The notes under the pieces: model-generated | What the model saw: only the letters and a program-made list of their open reading frames with translations | The model's database searches: none | Told to the model about the DNA's origin: nothing | Translations under genes and position numbers: made by a program | Assembly: GCF_014204865.1 (NCBI RefSeq) | Contig: NZ_JACHMG010000001.1 | Span: 5,730,501-5,794,500 of the forward strand | Reading direction: 5' to 3' | DNA: 64,000 nucleotides | Source of the DNA: Amycolatopsis jiangsuensis | GTDB lineage: Bacteria; Actinomycetota; Actinomycetes; Mycobacteriales; Pseudonocardiaceae | In this document: positions 17,377-26,028 of the stretch, one piece after another | Layout of the letters: each line of letters opens with the position of its first letter | Position numbering within the stretch: position 1 is the stretch's first letter

Positions 17377-18180
17377 ATGCCGAACGCGGAGCTGCTCACG
17401 CCGCTGGAGGTGGACTTCCTGTGGGAGTCGGCCGCGGTGGGTGAGCTGCCCTATCCGCTGCGCATCCCTTCGCACGGCGCGACGATGGACGAGCGCGCCG
17501 GGTTGCGCGCCCGCGTGCTCGCCGGGCTGGCCGAGCGTGGTCTGGCCGATCATCGCGGCCGGCCGGAGCCGCACGTCGAGGACTACTTCGGCATTCTCGC
17601 CTCGCCCGACACGAGCCTGGACACCGTGCAGTTGCTCGACCCGAACGGCGAGCCGCTGCTCGCGGTCGCCGCGCGGCTCGGGGACCAGGGCCTGTTCGCG
17701 GTGCAGGACCAGCGCGGGCTGCATCTGAACCCGTGCCCGCCGGACGGGCTGGCCACCGCCGTCATTTCCCTGCTGCCCGGTGCGCCGCGCGGCAGCGAGA
17801 AGTCGATCACCGTGCCGCTGGAGCAGCTGGTGAGCGCCTCCGGGGTGGACTTCATGCAGCGTCGCGGCAACCAGGTCGACGCGGCTGGCCGGGCGAGCGT
17901 GGACGAGGACCGCAAGGCACTCGCCCGGCTGCACGCCCAGCAGCGGCTGCGGGGCGGGCAGATCGGCGCGAACGCGCGCAACCGGCTCGGCGGGCGCAGC
18001 CGTTCGCCGGTGCTCAGCTGGTTCGACACCGAGACCGGCCGGTACTTCACACAGGCCAGCCGCGGCCGGGACGGCCGGGACTGGATCACCATCGCCCCGG
18101 CCGACGCGCCGACGCTGCGGCACCGGCTCGGTGAGATGCTGGCCGGAGCCGCCGACCAGTCGAGCGCCGCCGCGTTCTGA
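17377..18180 (+). CDS. ESX secretion-associated protein EspG-like, copy 1
   Basis: The 267-residue protein starts with LTPLEVDFLWESAAVGELPYPL and shows the EspG-type sequence LSWFDTETGRYFTQ near the C-terminus. EspG proteins are cytosolic chaperones that hold PPE proteins soluble and target them to their ESX system. The ATG follows AGGGGG. It directly follows the PPE-like gene, so that protein is the probable client. It is paralogous to the next gene. Confidence 0.85.
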   Translation: MPNAELLTPLEVDFLWESAAVGELPYPLRIPSHGATMDERAGLRARVLAGLAERGLADHRGRPEPHVEDYFGILASPDTSLDTVQLLDPNGEPLLAVAARLGDQGLFAVQDQRGLHLNPCPPDGLATAVISLLPGAPRGSEKSITVPLEQLVSASGVDFMQRRGNQVDAAGRASVDEDRKALARLHAQQRLRGGQIGANARNRLGGRSRSPVLSWFDTETGRYFTQASRGRDGRDWITIAPADAPTLRHRLGEMLAGAADQSSAAAF

Positions 18181-18243
18181 CCGCGGCGCGGCGGCCCGCG
18201 CTACGCTGGCCGCGGACCGATTCTGGAGGGTGAGCAGCACCGG

Positions 18244-19065
18244 ATGCACCAGGAGTTCTTCTCGCCGATGGCGTTCGACTTCCTGTGGGAGTCGATGGAG
18301 CTGGGCGAGCTGCCGTACCCGCTGCGGGTCCGTTCGCACGGGGACACCCAGGACGAGCGGGTGTCGCTGCGGCACCGGATCGACGCCGAGCTGAAGGCAC
18401 GCGACCTGCGCGACGCGCGCGGTCGCGTGGAACCGCGGCTGGACGACTGGCTCGGCCTGCTCGCGCGGGCCCCGGTCACGATCGACGGGCTGCACATCCC
18501 GGAGTTCGAGGCCCATCCGGTCGGCCTGCTCGCGGCGGGTGACGAGCGCACCGGCGTGCTCGCGATCCAGGACGCGGACGGCATCTGGCTGCGCGAGACC
18601 CCGGCCGACGGGCTGGTCTCCGCGGTCGTGAACCTGCTGCCGGCAGGCAGGCGCGGCACCGAGGCGTCGGTCACCCTGCCGCTGGACGAGGCACTGCACA
18701 CCCGGCCGATCCGGGTGCCGGTGGCCGCGGGCGGTGCGGGCGAGGCCGAGGAGAAGGGCCGCCGGGCGAGACGGCAGTCACTCAGCGAGCGCGCCACGGT
18801 CGACCCGCGGGAGACCTACGGGCTGATCGCCGGCCAGCCGCGGCTGCGCGGCGGTCAGCTCGCAGCGAACAGCCGCACCCAGCTCGGCTCCCGGCAGCGG
18901 TCCCGGGTACTGGGCTGGTTCGACACCGCCACCGGACGGTATTTGAGCTTGTCACGGGCCGGAACGGACGGCAGGGAGTGGGTGACCGTGGCCCCCGCGG
19001 ACCCGAAGACACTGCGGACGCGGCTGGGTGAGATGGTCTCGTCCGTGGCGGACAGCACCCGCTGA
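18244..19065 (+). CDS. ESX secretion-associated protein EspG-like, copy 2
   Basis: A 273-residue paralogue of the preceding gene: [19 protein letters not shown] aligns with its N-terminus and [12 protein letters not shown] with its C-terminal motif. The middle is more charged ([12 protein letters not shown]). The two copies are in tandem, 63 bp apart. They may serve two clients or work as a pair. Role inferred from family and context. Confidence 0.85.
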   Translation: MHQEFFSPMAFDFLWESMELGELPYPLRVRSHGDTQDERVSLRHRIDAELKARDLRDARGRVEPRLDDWLGLLARAPVTIDGLHIPEFEAHPVGLLAAGDERTGVLAIQDADGIWLRETPADGLVSAVVNLLPAGRRGTEASVTLPLDEALHTRPIRVPVAAGGAGEAEEKGRRARRQSLSERATVDPRETYGLIAGQPRLRGGQLAANSRTQLGSRQRSRVLGWFDTATGRYLSLSRAGTDGREWVTVAPADPKTLRTRLGEMVSSVADSTR

Positions 19066-19255
19066 CTGCCCGGGTCCGGGAACCCTCACGCGGGATCGGC
19101 CGTTGACCTGCGAGAGGCTCACCAGGGCCCATCGCCCGGCCGGACGGTACCCTGGTGGGAAGGGTGCCTGGCGGCACCCCGGGTCAAGATCGCGATGGCG
19201 GGTATCACAGGAGCCGCCCAACCAGGGAGGGTCGAGGCCGCAAAGGCCGAGTCGT

Positions 19256-21652
19256 ATGAACCGGAAGAGCGTGCTCAGGAACCCACTGCTGTGGATCGTC
19301 GCGGGGTTGCTGGCGTTGTTCGCCTACAACACGATCTTCGACAGCGATCGTGGCTACACGCAGGCTCCCATCTCGGTGGCGAACCAGCAGATCGCCCAGG
19401 GGCACATCAAGGAAGCCAGCCTCGAGGACAAGGAGCAGCAGCTCAAGCTGCAGCTCACCCAGAAGGTCGATGTCGACGGCACCCAGACCGACCAGATCAT
19501 CGCGCAGTACCCGGCGGACGCCACGAGCTCCATCTACACCGCGCTGACCAACGCGAAGGTCGACGGCCAGCCGATCAAGCTCACCACCAAGGTGACCCAG
19601 CAGTCGCTGTTCACCCAGATCCTGATCTTCGCCATCCCGCTGGCGCTGGTGCTGGGTCTGCTGATGTGGATGATGAACAACGCGCAGGGTGGCGGGAACC
19701 GCGTCCTCAACTTCGGCAAGTCCAAGGCCAAGCAGCTGAACAAGGACATGCCGAAGACCACCTTCGGGGACGTCGCGGGTGCCGACGAGGCAGTCGAAGA
19801 GCTGTACGAGATCAAGGACTTCCTGCAGAACCCGGCGCGCTACCAGGCGCTCGGCGCGAAGATCCCGAAGGGCGTGCTGCTCTACGGCCCACCGGGTACC
19901 GGTAAGACGCTGCTCGCGCGTGCCGTCGCCGGCGAGGCGGGAGTGCCGTTCTACACGATCTCCGGCTCCGACTTCGTCGAGATGTTCGTCGGTGTGGGTG
20001 CCTCCCGGGTGCGTGACCTGTTCGAGCAGGCCAAGCAGAACGCACCGTGCATCATCTTCGTCGACGAGATCGACGCGGTCGGCCGCCAGCGCGGCGCCGG
20101 CCTCGGCGGTGGCCACGACGAGCGTGAGCAGACGCTGAACCAGCTGCTCGTCGAGATGGACGGCTTCGACGCCCGCGGCGGCATCATCCTGATCGCGGCC
20201 ACCAACCGGCCGGACATCCTGGACCCGGCGCTGCTGCGTCCCGGCCGGTTCGACCGGCAGATCCCGGTGTCCGCACCGGACCTGCGTGGCCGCAAGGCGA
20301 TCCTCGAGGTGCACGCGAAGGGCAAGCCGATCGCGCAGGGCACCGACCTGAGCGGGCTCGCCAAGCGCACCGTCGGCATGTCCGGTGCCGACCTGGCCAA
20401 CGTGCTCAACGAGGCCGCGTTGCTCACCGCCCGGCAGAACGGGCACGTGATCTCCGACGCCGCGCTGGAGGAGTCGGTCGACCGGGTGGTCGGCGGTCCG
20501 GCGCGCAAGAGCCGGATCATCTCCGAGAAGGAGAAGAAGATCACCGCCTACCACGAGGGCGGGCACGCGCTCGCCGCGTGGGCGATGCCGGACATCGAAC
20601 CGGTGTACAAGCTGACCATCCTGCCGCGCGGCCGTACCGGCGGGCACGCCCTGCTGGTGCCCGAGGACGACAAGCAGCTGATGACCCGGTCGGAGATGAT
20701 CGGCAGGCTGGTCTTCGCGATGGGTGGCCGCACGGCCGAGGAACTGGTGTTCCACGAGCCGACCACCGGCGCGTCCTCGGACATCGAGCAGGCCACCAAG
20801 ATCGCCCGCGCGATGGTCACCGAGTACGGCATGAGCGCGCGGCTGGGTGCGGTCAAGTACGGCCAAGAGCAGGGCGACCCGTTCCTCGGCCGGTCCGCGG
20901 GACGGCAGGCCGACTACTCGCTCGAGGTGGCGCACGAAATCGACGAGGAGGTGCGCAAGCTCATCGAGACCGCGCACACCGAGGCGTGGCACGTGCTCAA
21001 CACCTACCGCGACGTGCTGGACAACCTGGTCCTGGAAGTGCTGGACAAGGAGACGCTGCAGCGCAAGGACCTCGAGCGGATCTTCGCGACCGTCGAGAAG
21101 CGCCCGCACATCACCGTCTTCAACGAGTTCGGGGAGCGCACCCCGTCGGACAAGCCACCGGTGAAGACCCCGGGTGAGCTGGCGATGGAGCGTGGCGAGC
21201 CCTGGCCGCCGCCGGAGAAGGAGAAGCCGGTGCTGCAGCCGGCGCCGACCCCGGTCGCCACCGCGCCCGGCGGCGGCGAGCTGCCCGGCGGTCCGCCGTA
21301 CCCGGCTCCCGACCCCAACGCCAACCCGTACGCCCCGCCGCAGAACGGCGGTCGCCCGAACGGTGGGTCGAACGGCAGCGGCCGCTGGCCGCAGTCGTAT
21401 GGTGGGCAGCAGCCGGGCGGTCCGGCGGGCGGCTACCAGCAGGGTGGTCCGGGTGGTGCGCAGAGCGGTCCGCCGAACTACGGGGCTCCTCCCGGCTGGA
21501 CTCCGGCGACGTCCCCGGGTGGTCAGCAGCCGTGGCGTCCCGCCGAGGACCGTCCGCGTGAGCAGGGCTGGTTCGCCGACGGCGCGAACGGCCAGCAGCC
21601 GGACGAGGGGCAGCAGCGGCGTGACGTGGACGGACCGGACAACAGGCAGTAA
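19256..21652 (+). CDS. ftsH: ATP-dependent zinc metalloprotease FtsH
   Basis: The membrane-bound AAA+ protease of quality control. Two membrane segments (about residues 9-27 and 115-136) flank an outer domain. The AAA module has GPPGTGKT and the Walker B region [13 protein letters not shown]. The protease zinc site is HEGGH. After about residue 660 a 140-residue tail rich in Gly, Pro and Gln is actinobacteria-specific and probably disordered. The ATG at 19256 starts the first membrane segment at the normal place. The tail coding region overlaps the folE start by 32 bp, which couples the two genes. Confidence 0.97.
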   Translation: MNRKSVLRNPLLWIVAGLLALFAYNTIFDSDRGYTQAPISVANQQIAQGHIKEASLEDKEQQLKLQLTQKVDVDGTQTDQIIAQYPADATSSIYTALTNAKVDGQPIKLTTKVTQQSLFTQILIFAIPLALVLGLLMWMMNNAQGGGNRVLNFGKSKAKQLNKDMPKTTFGDVAGADEAVEELYEIKDFLQNPARYQALGAKIPKGVLLYGPPGTGKTLLARAVAGEAGVPFYTISGSDFVEMFVGVGASRVRDLFEQAKQNAPCIIFVDEIDAVGRQRGAGLGGGHDEREQTLNQLLVEMDGFDARGGIILIAATNRPDILDPALLRPGRFDRQIPVSAPDLRGRKAILEVHAKGKPIAQGTDLSGLAKRTVGMSGADLANVLNEAALLTARQNGHVISDAALEESVDRVVGGPARKSRIISEKEKKITAYHEGGHALAAWAMPDIEPVYKLTILPRGRTGGHALLVPEDDKQLMTRSEMIGRLVFAMGGRTAEELVFHEPTTGASSDIEQATKIARAMVTEYGMSARLGAVKYGQEQGDPFLGRSAGRQADYSLEVAHEIDEEVRKLIETAHTEAWHVLNTYRDVLDNLVLEVLDKETLQRKDLERIFATVEKRPHITVFNEFGERTPSDKPPVKTPGELAMERGEPWPPPEKEKPVLQPAPTPVATAPGGGELPGGPPYPAPDPNANPYAPPQNGGRPNGGSNGSGRWPQSYGGQQPGGPAGGYQQGGPGGAQSGPPNYGAPPGWTPATSPGGQQPWRPAEDRPREQGWFADGANGQQPDEGQQRRDVDGPDNRQ

Positions 21653-22733
21653 CGACGGCGTCCGCCCGGTCTTCGACCAGGACCGGGCGGAGCACGCCAT
21701 CCGCGAGCTACTGCTCGCCTGCGGTGAGGACCCGGGTCGGGACGGTCTCCAGGACACCCCGGCCCGGGTCGCTCGCGCTTACCGGGAAATGTTCGCCGGC
21801 CTCTACACCGATCCGGACGAGGTGCTGGCGCGGACGTTCGACGAATCGCACGAGGAACTCGTGCTCGTCACCGACATCCCGATGTACTCGACGTGCGTGC
21901 CCGGCGGGCAGACCGTCAACGCGGTCGGCGGCGATGTCCCGGCCGGCAGCATCGAGGTGGGGGATCGGCTGTGGACGCTGGCCGGCGGACAGGTCGAGGA
22001 GACCACGGTCACCCGGATCAGCTCCCATCGGACTCCTGCGCTGGTCGAAGTCACCACTTCGGCCGGCAGTTTCCGGGTGACACCGGATCACCCGCTCGCC
22101 ACGCCGAAGGGCTGGCAGGAAGCCGCGGACGTAACGGGCTCGCTCATCGAGTGGACTCCGCTGCGGCAGCTGAGCAGGCGCCCGGCCGCCGTCGGTGCGC
22201 GCGGTGGCGACGTGTCCGGCGGCTGGTACCGCAAACACGGCTTCCCGCAGGCGCTTGCGACTGGCTTGGCCGAATCCGAGTACGTCGAGGTGCGTTCGGT
22301 CGTGCTGATCGCCGAGCCGTCCACTGTGTACAGCTTCAAGTGCGAGCCGCATCCGACCTTCCTGATCGGCGGGCACCTGACGCACAACTGCGAACACCAC
22401 CTGCTGTCCTTCCACGGCGCGGCGCACATCGGCTACATCCCCAATTCCGACGGCAAGGTCACCGGGTTGTCGAAGCTCGCCCGGCTCGTCGACCTCTACG
22501 CCAAGCGGCCGCAGGTGCAGGAGCGGCTGACGTCGCAGGTCGCGGACGCGCTGGTGCGCAGGCTGGAGCCGCGCGGGGTGATCGTGGTCATCGAGGCCGA
22601 GCATCTGTGCATGTCGATGCGCGGAATCCGCAAGCCGGGGTCGCGCACCACCACCTCGGCCGTTCGCGGGCTGTTGCGCACGTCGGCTTCGTCGCGGGCG
22701 GAGGCGCTGAACCTGATCCGGAGCAGCCGGTGA
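21621..22733 (+). CDS. folE: GTP cyclohydrolase I precursor interrupted by an in-frame mini-intein
   Basis: FolE converts GTP to dihydroneopterin triphosphate, the first step of folate synthesis. The 370-residue precursor has a FolE N-part (residues 1-91, ending DIPMYST), a 165-residue insertion, and a FolE C-part (from C257-E-H-H-L-L-S-F-H-G). Removing the insertion restores the family signature YSTCEHHLL and gives a 205-residue enzyme of normal size. C257 and H260 in the CEHH motif plus C330 in HLCM are the zinc ligands, so an unspliced precursor cannot form the metal site. The GTG start lies inside the ftsH 3' end; folP follows with a GTGA overlap. Confidence 0.95.
   Translation: MTWTDRTTGSNDGVRPVFDQDRAEHAIRELLLACGEDPGRDGLQDTPARVARAYREMFAGLYTDPDEVLARTFDESHEELVLVTDIPMYSTCVPGGQTVNAVGGDVPAGSIEVGDRLWTLAGGQVEETTVTRISSHRTPALVEVTTSAGSFRVTPDHPLATPKGWQEAADVTGSLIEWTPLRQLSRRPAAVGARGGDVSGGWYRKHGFPQALATGLAESEYVEVRSVVLIAEPSTVYSFKCEPHPTFLIGGHLTHNCEHHLLSFHGAAHIGYIPNSDGKVTGLSKLARLVDLYAKRPQVQERLTSQVADALVRRLEPRGVIVVIEAEHLCMSMRGIRKPGSRTTTSAVRGLLRTSASSRAEALNLIRSSR
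21894..22388 (+). other. Mini-intein inside FolE (165 residues, no homing endonuclease)
   Basis: Starts with Cys1 ([10 protein letters not shown], block A) and ends His-Asn (GGHLTHN, blocks F/G) before Cys+1 of the extein. Block B is [12 protein letters not shown] with T63-x-x-H66. Block F is VYSFKC; the position that is usually Asp (18 residues before the last Asn) is Ser here. Blocks C, D, E and H of LAGLIDADG endonucleases are absent, and the segment between blocks B and F is only about 75 residues. All residues for class 1 splicing are present. Base composition matches the host gene, suggesting long residence. Confidence 0.93.
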
Positions 22734-23566
22734 TCCCGCGTCCGGACCGGTGCGCGGTGGTGGGCGTGCTCAACGTGACGCCGGATTCGTTCTCCGACGG
22801 CGGTCGTTACGTCGACCTCGACCAGGCGCTGGAGCATGCGCGCGAGATGTGGCGGCGCGGGGCGGACCTGATCGACGTCGGCGGTGAGTCGACGCGGCCC
22901 GGCGCGGCGCGGGTGGAGGCGGACATCGAGGCCGCGCGGGTGCTCCCGGTGATCCGGCAGCTGGCGTCCGAAGGCATGGCGCTGTCAGTGGACACCACCC
23001 GTGCCACCGTCGCGGAGTCCGCGCTCGAGGCCGGGGCGCGGGTGATCAACGACGTTTCGGGCGGGCTCGCCGATCCGGACATGGCGCGGGTGGCCGCCGC
23101 GTCGAAGGCACCGTGGGTGCTCATGCACTGGCGGGGGCACAGCAAGGACATGAACGCACTCGCCGGCTACACCGATGTGGTCGCCGAGGTGCGGGACGAG
23201 CTGTTGTCCCGGGTGGACGCCGCGCTCGCCGCGGGCGTCGAGGAGAGTGCGCTGGTGCTCGATCCCGGGCTGGGCTTCGCCAAGCGCGCGGAGCACGACT
23301 GGGCCCTGCTGCAGGGACTCGGTTCCCTGCTTTCTCTGGGTTTTCCGGTGCTCGTGGGTGCTTCGCGCAAACGCTTCCTCGGCCGTCTGCTGTCCGGAAA
23401 GGACGACGAGCCGCGACCGCCGGACGGCCGGGAGGTGGCGACCGCGGCAGTGTCCACGCTGGCCGCCGCGGCCGGCGCGTGGGGAGTGCGGGTGCACGAG
23501 GTGGGCGCATCACTCGACGCCGTGGCGGTCGCCGCGGCCTGGCAGCGCGGGAGGGCCGATGGCTGA
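22730..23566 (+). CDS. folP: Dihydropteroate synthase
   Basis: Condenses dihydropterin pyrophosphate with p-aminobenzoate; the sulfonamide target. Family signatures are [13 protein letters not shown] near residue 13, [20 protein letters not shown] and the C-terminal [10 protein letters not shown]. Length 278. The GTG overlaps the folE stop (GTGA), so translation is coupled to the intein-bearing gene. It overlaps folB by 8 bp. Confidence 0.97.
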   Translation: MIPRPDRCAVVGVLNVTPDSFSDGGRYVDLDQALEHAREMWRRGADLIDVGGESTRPGAARVEADIEAARVLPVIRQLASEGMALSVDTTRATVAESALEAGARVINDVSGGLADPDMARVAAASKAPWVLMHWRGHSKDMNALAGYTDVVAEVRDELLSRVDAALAAGVEESALVLDPGLGFAKRAEHDWALLQGLGSLLSLGFPVLVGASRKRFLGRLLSGKDDEPRPPDGREVATAAVSTLAAAAGAWGVRVHEVGASLDAVAVAAAWQRGRADG

Positions 23567-23918
23567 CCGGATCACGCTCACCGGACTGCGGGTGTTCGGC
23601 CGGCACGGTGTGTTCGAGCACGAGAAGCGTGACGGGCAGGAATTCGTCGTGGACGTCACGGTGTGGCTCGATCTGGGCCCGGCTGCGGCGTCGGACGATC
23701 TCGGCGAAACCCTGCACTACGGCGAACTGGCCGAGCTGGCCGCCGGGATCGTCGCAGGAGAGCCCCGTGATCTGATCGAGAGCGTCGCGGGCCGGATCGC
23801 CGACGAGGTGCTCGGCGACCAGCGGCTGAGCGCCGTGGAGGTCACCGTGCACAAGCCGTCCGCCCCGATCCCGCTGACGTTCGACGACGTCGCGGTCACC
23901 GTCCGGCGCGAACGGTGA
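23559..23918 (+). CDS. folB: Dihydroneopterin aldolase
   Basis: A 119-residue enzyme that cleaves 7,8-dihydroneopterin to 6-hydroxymethyl-dihydropterin. Typical features are [15 protein letters not shown] at the start, the Tyr/Glu region LHYGELAE, and [13 protein letters not shown] near the end. GGGAGGG precedes the ATG. It overlaps folP upstream and folK downstream by 8 and 4 bp. Confidence 0.96.
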   Translation: MADRITLTGLRVFGRHGVFEHEKRDGQEFVVDVTVWLDLGPAAASDDLGETLHYGELAELAAGIVAGEPRDLIESVAGRIADEVLGDQRLSAVEVTVHKPSAPIPLTFDDVAVTVRRER

Positions 23919-24409
23919 GCCGCGCGGTCCTTTCGCTGGGCTCGAACCTCGGCGACCGGCTCGGCCACCTGCGTACCGCGATCGACGCGGTGCGTCCGGC
24001 CCTGGTCGCGGTGTCCGGGGTCTACGAGACGAAGCCGTGGGGTGTGGAGGACCAGCCGGACTTCCTGAACGCGGTCTGCGTCGTCGACGACCCGTCCCGC
24101 GACCACTGGGCCTGGCTGCGTACCGCCCAGTCCGCCGAACATGCCGCCGGCCGGGTCCGCGAACTGCGCTGGGGACCACGCACGTTGGATGTCGACATAG
24201 TGACAGTGCCCGGCGTGACGTCGGACGATCCGGAGCTGCTGCTGCCGCATCCGGGTACCCCCGACCGCGCGAGCGTGCTGATCCCCTGGCTGGACATCGA
24301 ACCGGACGCCGACCTCCCCGGCCACGGCCGGATCGCCGACCTGCTGGCCAGGCTCCCGGAAGCGGACCGGGCAGGCGTCGTCCTGCGCCCGGAGTGGGCA
24401 CTGACCTGA
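23915..24409 (+). CDS. folK: 2-amino-4-hydroxy-6-hydroxymethyldihydropteridine pyrophosphokinase
   Basis: HPPK, 164 residues, transfers pyrophosphate from ATP to the pterin. It begins with the family signature [16 protein letters not shown] and holds the HPPK motif [12 protein letters not shown], whose two aspartates bind magnesium, followed by LLLPHPG. Last gene of the folate operon; a strong terminator follows. Confidence 0.97.
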   Translation: MSRAVLSLGSNLGDRLGHLRTAIDAVRPALVAVSGVYETKPWGVEDQPDFLNAVCVVDDPSRDHWAWLRTAQSAEHAAGRVRELRWGPRTLDVDIVTVPGVTSDDPELLLPHPGTPDRASVLIPWLDIEPDADLPGHGRIADLLARLPEADRAGVVLRPEWALT

Positions 24410-24473
24410 CTGCGGCGGTACGGAAGCAGCCCGCCACCTCCGCCGTCGAGACGTGGTGCGGCGGTCGCGGGAA

Positions 24474-24509
24474 GTTCCCCCGGGAGCTCGTGGCAGCTCC
24501 CGGGGGAAC
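24474..24509. terminator. Bidirectional terminator, 15-bp perfect stem
   Basis: GTTCCCCCGGGAGCT pairs perfectly with AGCTCCCGGGGGAAC across a CGTGGC loop, between the convergent folK and MerR genes. Confidence 0.88.
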
Positions 24510-24512
24510 CGG

Positions 24513-25457
24513 TCACGAGCGCAGAGCGGCCAGCACGAACCGCAGCTCTTCCTGGTTGGTCGGAATCGGCGGCCAGCCGTTGATGGTCGCCAGCAGCTGC
24601 CAGTACCGCTCGGCGCGGGGGTCGTTGCCGGAGTCGATCGTGGCGGCCAGCGTGCCGCGGAACGACGGGTCCTGCGGATCCTGGCCCGGTCCGGCCGATC
24701 CGGCCGCGATCTGCGCCGCCAGTGCGCGGCCGGATGCGGAGTCCGGGGCTTCGCCGGCGTCCAGTGCCGTGCGGGCCTGGGCGATCCAGCCGGACCAGTC
24801 CTGTTGCCCGGCTTCGCTCGGCTGCTCGTACTCGCCGGTCGCGCGGGCGGCCGCCTGGCGTTCGCTCATCTCGCGGATCAGTCCGCGGAAGTCCGGGTCC
24901 TGCACGAGTTCGGCGAACTCGATCCAGGCCGCCAGCTGCTCCGGCGCCGGATCGTCCGGCAGCTCCGGTTTGGCCGCGCGCATCCAGGCGTAGAACTCGG
25001 GGTCCACGTCGAGCCCCGCTTCCATCTCCGTCCAGAACTCGTCGACCAGCCGGCGACGTTGTTCGTCCGGCATCCGGGCGAGCCGATTCATCAGATTCAC
25101 TTCCTCCAGCTCGGAATCACGTTTCACCACCGCGCGCAGTACCGCGCGGCGCAGCCGCAACCGCCGGATCTGCTCGTCCAGTGCCTCGACGTGGTGGACG
25201 GCGAGGTCACGCACCCGCGTCTCCCGAGCCAGGGCACGGGCGATGTCGGGCAGGCCGACGCCGAGCTCCCGCAGCGTCCGCACCAGCTCCAGCCGGGCGA
25301 GCGCGTGCGCGTCGTACAGCCGGTAGCCGGAGCCGGACCGCCGGGTGGGCGGGCACAGGCCTTCGTCGGAGTAGAACCGGATGGTCTTCACCGGCAGCCC
25401 CGTCCGCCGGGACAGCTCGCCGATCGTGAAGACCGTGGTGGCAGGCATGGCAGGCAT
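24513..25457 (-). CDS. MerR family transcriptional regulator
   Basis: Residues about 8-75 are a MerR winged helix (FTIGELSRRTGLPVKTIRFYSDEGL, then GYRLYD). A dimerisation coiled coil follows, then an unusually long C-terminal domain of about 190 residues with several Trp residues, probably a ligand pocket. The upstream promoter has a palindrome in a long spacer, typical of MerR control. It stands between folK and the DUF3180 gene, which are normally adjacent, so it looks like a later insertion. Confidence 0.9.
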   Translation of the reverse strand: MPAMPATTVFTIGELSRRTGLPVKTIRFYSDEGLCPPTRRSGSGYRLYDAHALARLELVRTLRELGVGLPDIARALARETRVRDLAVHHVEALDEQIRRLRLRRAVLRAVVKRDSELEEVNLMNRLARMPDEQRRRLVDEFWTEMEAGLDVDPEFYAWMRAAKPELPDDPAPEQLAAWIEFAELVQDPDFRGLIREMSERQAAARATGEYEQPSEAGQQDWSGWIAQARTALDAGEAPDSASGRALAAQIAAGSAGPGQDPQDPSFRGTLAATIDSGNDPRAERYWQLLATINGWPPIPTNQEELRFVLAALRS

Positions 25458-25461
25458 CGTG

Positions 25462-25491
25462 AAGTCTCCAGTCGCTGGAGAGTCAAGACTT
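25462..25491 (-). promoter_or_regulatory. MerR-type promoter with dyad operator
   Basis: TCTCCAG and CTGGAGA form a perfect dyad with a TCG spacer (25465-25481), nested in a wider AAGTCT/AGACTT repeat. Read on the minus strand, a -35-like TTGACT directly precedes the dyad, which would sit in an over-long spacer. This is the known layout of promoters activated by MerR proteins through DNA untwisting. The -10 (CACGAT) is poor and almost touches the start codon. It could also serve the divergent DUF3180 gene. Confidence 0.65.
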
Positions 25492-25518
25492 GCAGATCAC
25501 GCTCGGTACGGTGGGGGC

Positions 25519-25968
25519 ATGCACTTCACCCGGCCCCGGGACCTGGTGGTGGCCGCGGTCGCCGGTTTCGCCGTGGTCTATCTGCTCTTCCTGCTGGCTT
25601 ACGGCGATCTACCGCGGCTTCCGCTGTTCGCGGGCGTCACCTTCGCGGTGCTCGCGGTGGCCGAGGGGATACTGGCGTTCTCGATCCGGGCGCGGATCAA
25701 GTCGGGCCGGGTGAGCGGAGCGGTCGGCATCGCGCGGTCGGTCGCGCTCGCGAAGGCCTCGTCGCTCGCCGGTGCGTTCCTGGGTGCCGGCTGGCTGGCC
25801 GCATTCGGTTACGTCTTCCCCCGACGTGACGAACTCATCGCCGCGGTCTTCGACAGCCGCGCGGCAGTGGTCGGCGTCGTGTCATCAGCCCTGCTCGTAG
25901 CTGCTGGTTTGTGGTTGGAGCACTGTTGCCGCACCCCGCCGGAGAAGCCAGGGCAACAGACCGGTTAA
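25519..25968 (+). CDS. DUF3180 family membrane protein
   Basis: A 149-residue protein with four hydrophobic segments (about 10-28, 36-54, 76-97, 113-131). It matches the DUF3180 layout: short tail, helix pairs, and the charged middle FSIRARIKSGRVSG. In actinobacteria this gene normally follows folK directly and may be linked to folate or membrane function, but no role is established. Start ATG after GGGGG. Confidence 0.8.
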   Translation: MHFTRPRDLVVAAVAGFAVVYLLFLLAYGDLPRLPLFAGVTFAVLAVAEGILAFSIRARIKSGRVSGAVGIARSVALAKASSLAGAFLGAGWLAAFGYVFPRRDELIAAVFDSRAAVVGVVSSALLVAAGLWLEHCCRTPPEKPGQQTG

Positions 25969-26028
25969 CGATTCGATCCGCCCACTCGAAGTACCGACTG
26001 GGTCTCATTCGGGTCACTGGAAGGTACG

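Noticed and set aside
15912-19065. A complete ESX secretion locus
   Set aside because: No EccB, EccC, EccD, EccE or mycosin genes occur in the window; only accessory cassettes are present.
19205-21757. 850-residue open frame on the minus strand across ftsH
   Set aside because: Shadow of ftsH with low-complexity His/Arg/Leu composition and no known domain.
21894-22388. FolE insertion as a class 3 intein (Trp-Cys-Thr triplet)
   Set aside because: Thr is present before the last His, but the block B position is Leu rather than Trp, the block F position is Ser rather than Cys, and the N-terminal Cys1 is present. Class 1 fits better.
21894-22388. FolE insertion as a bacterial intein-like (BIL) domain or Hedgehog-type domain
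   Set aside because: It sits inside a conserved housekeeping enzyme, is flanked by exteins that rejoin exactly at YSTC-EHH, and has Cys+1; BIL domains sit in variable secreted proteins.
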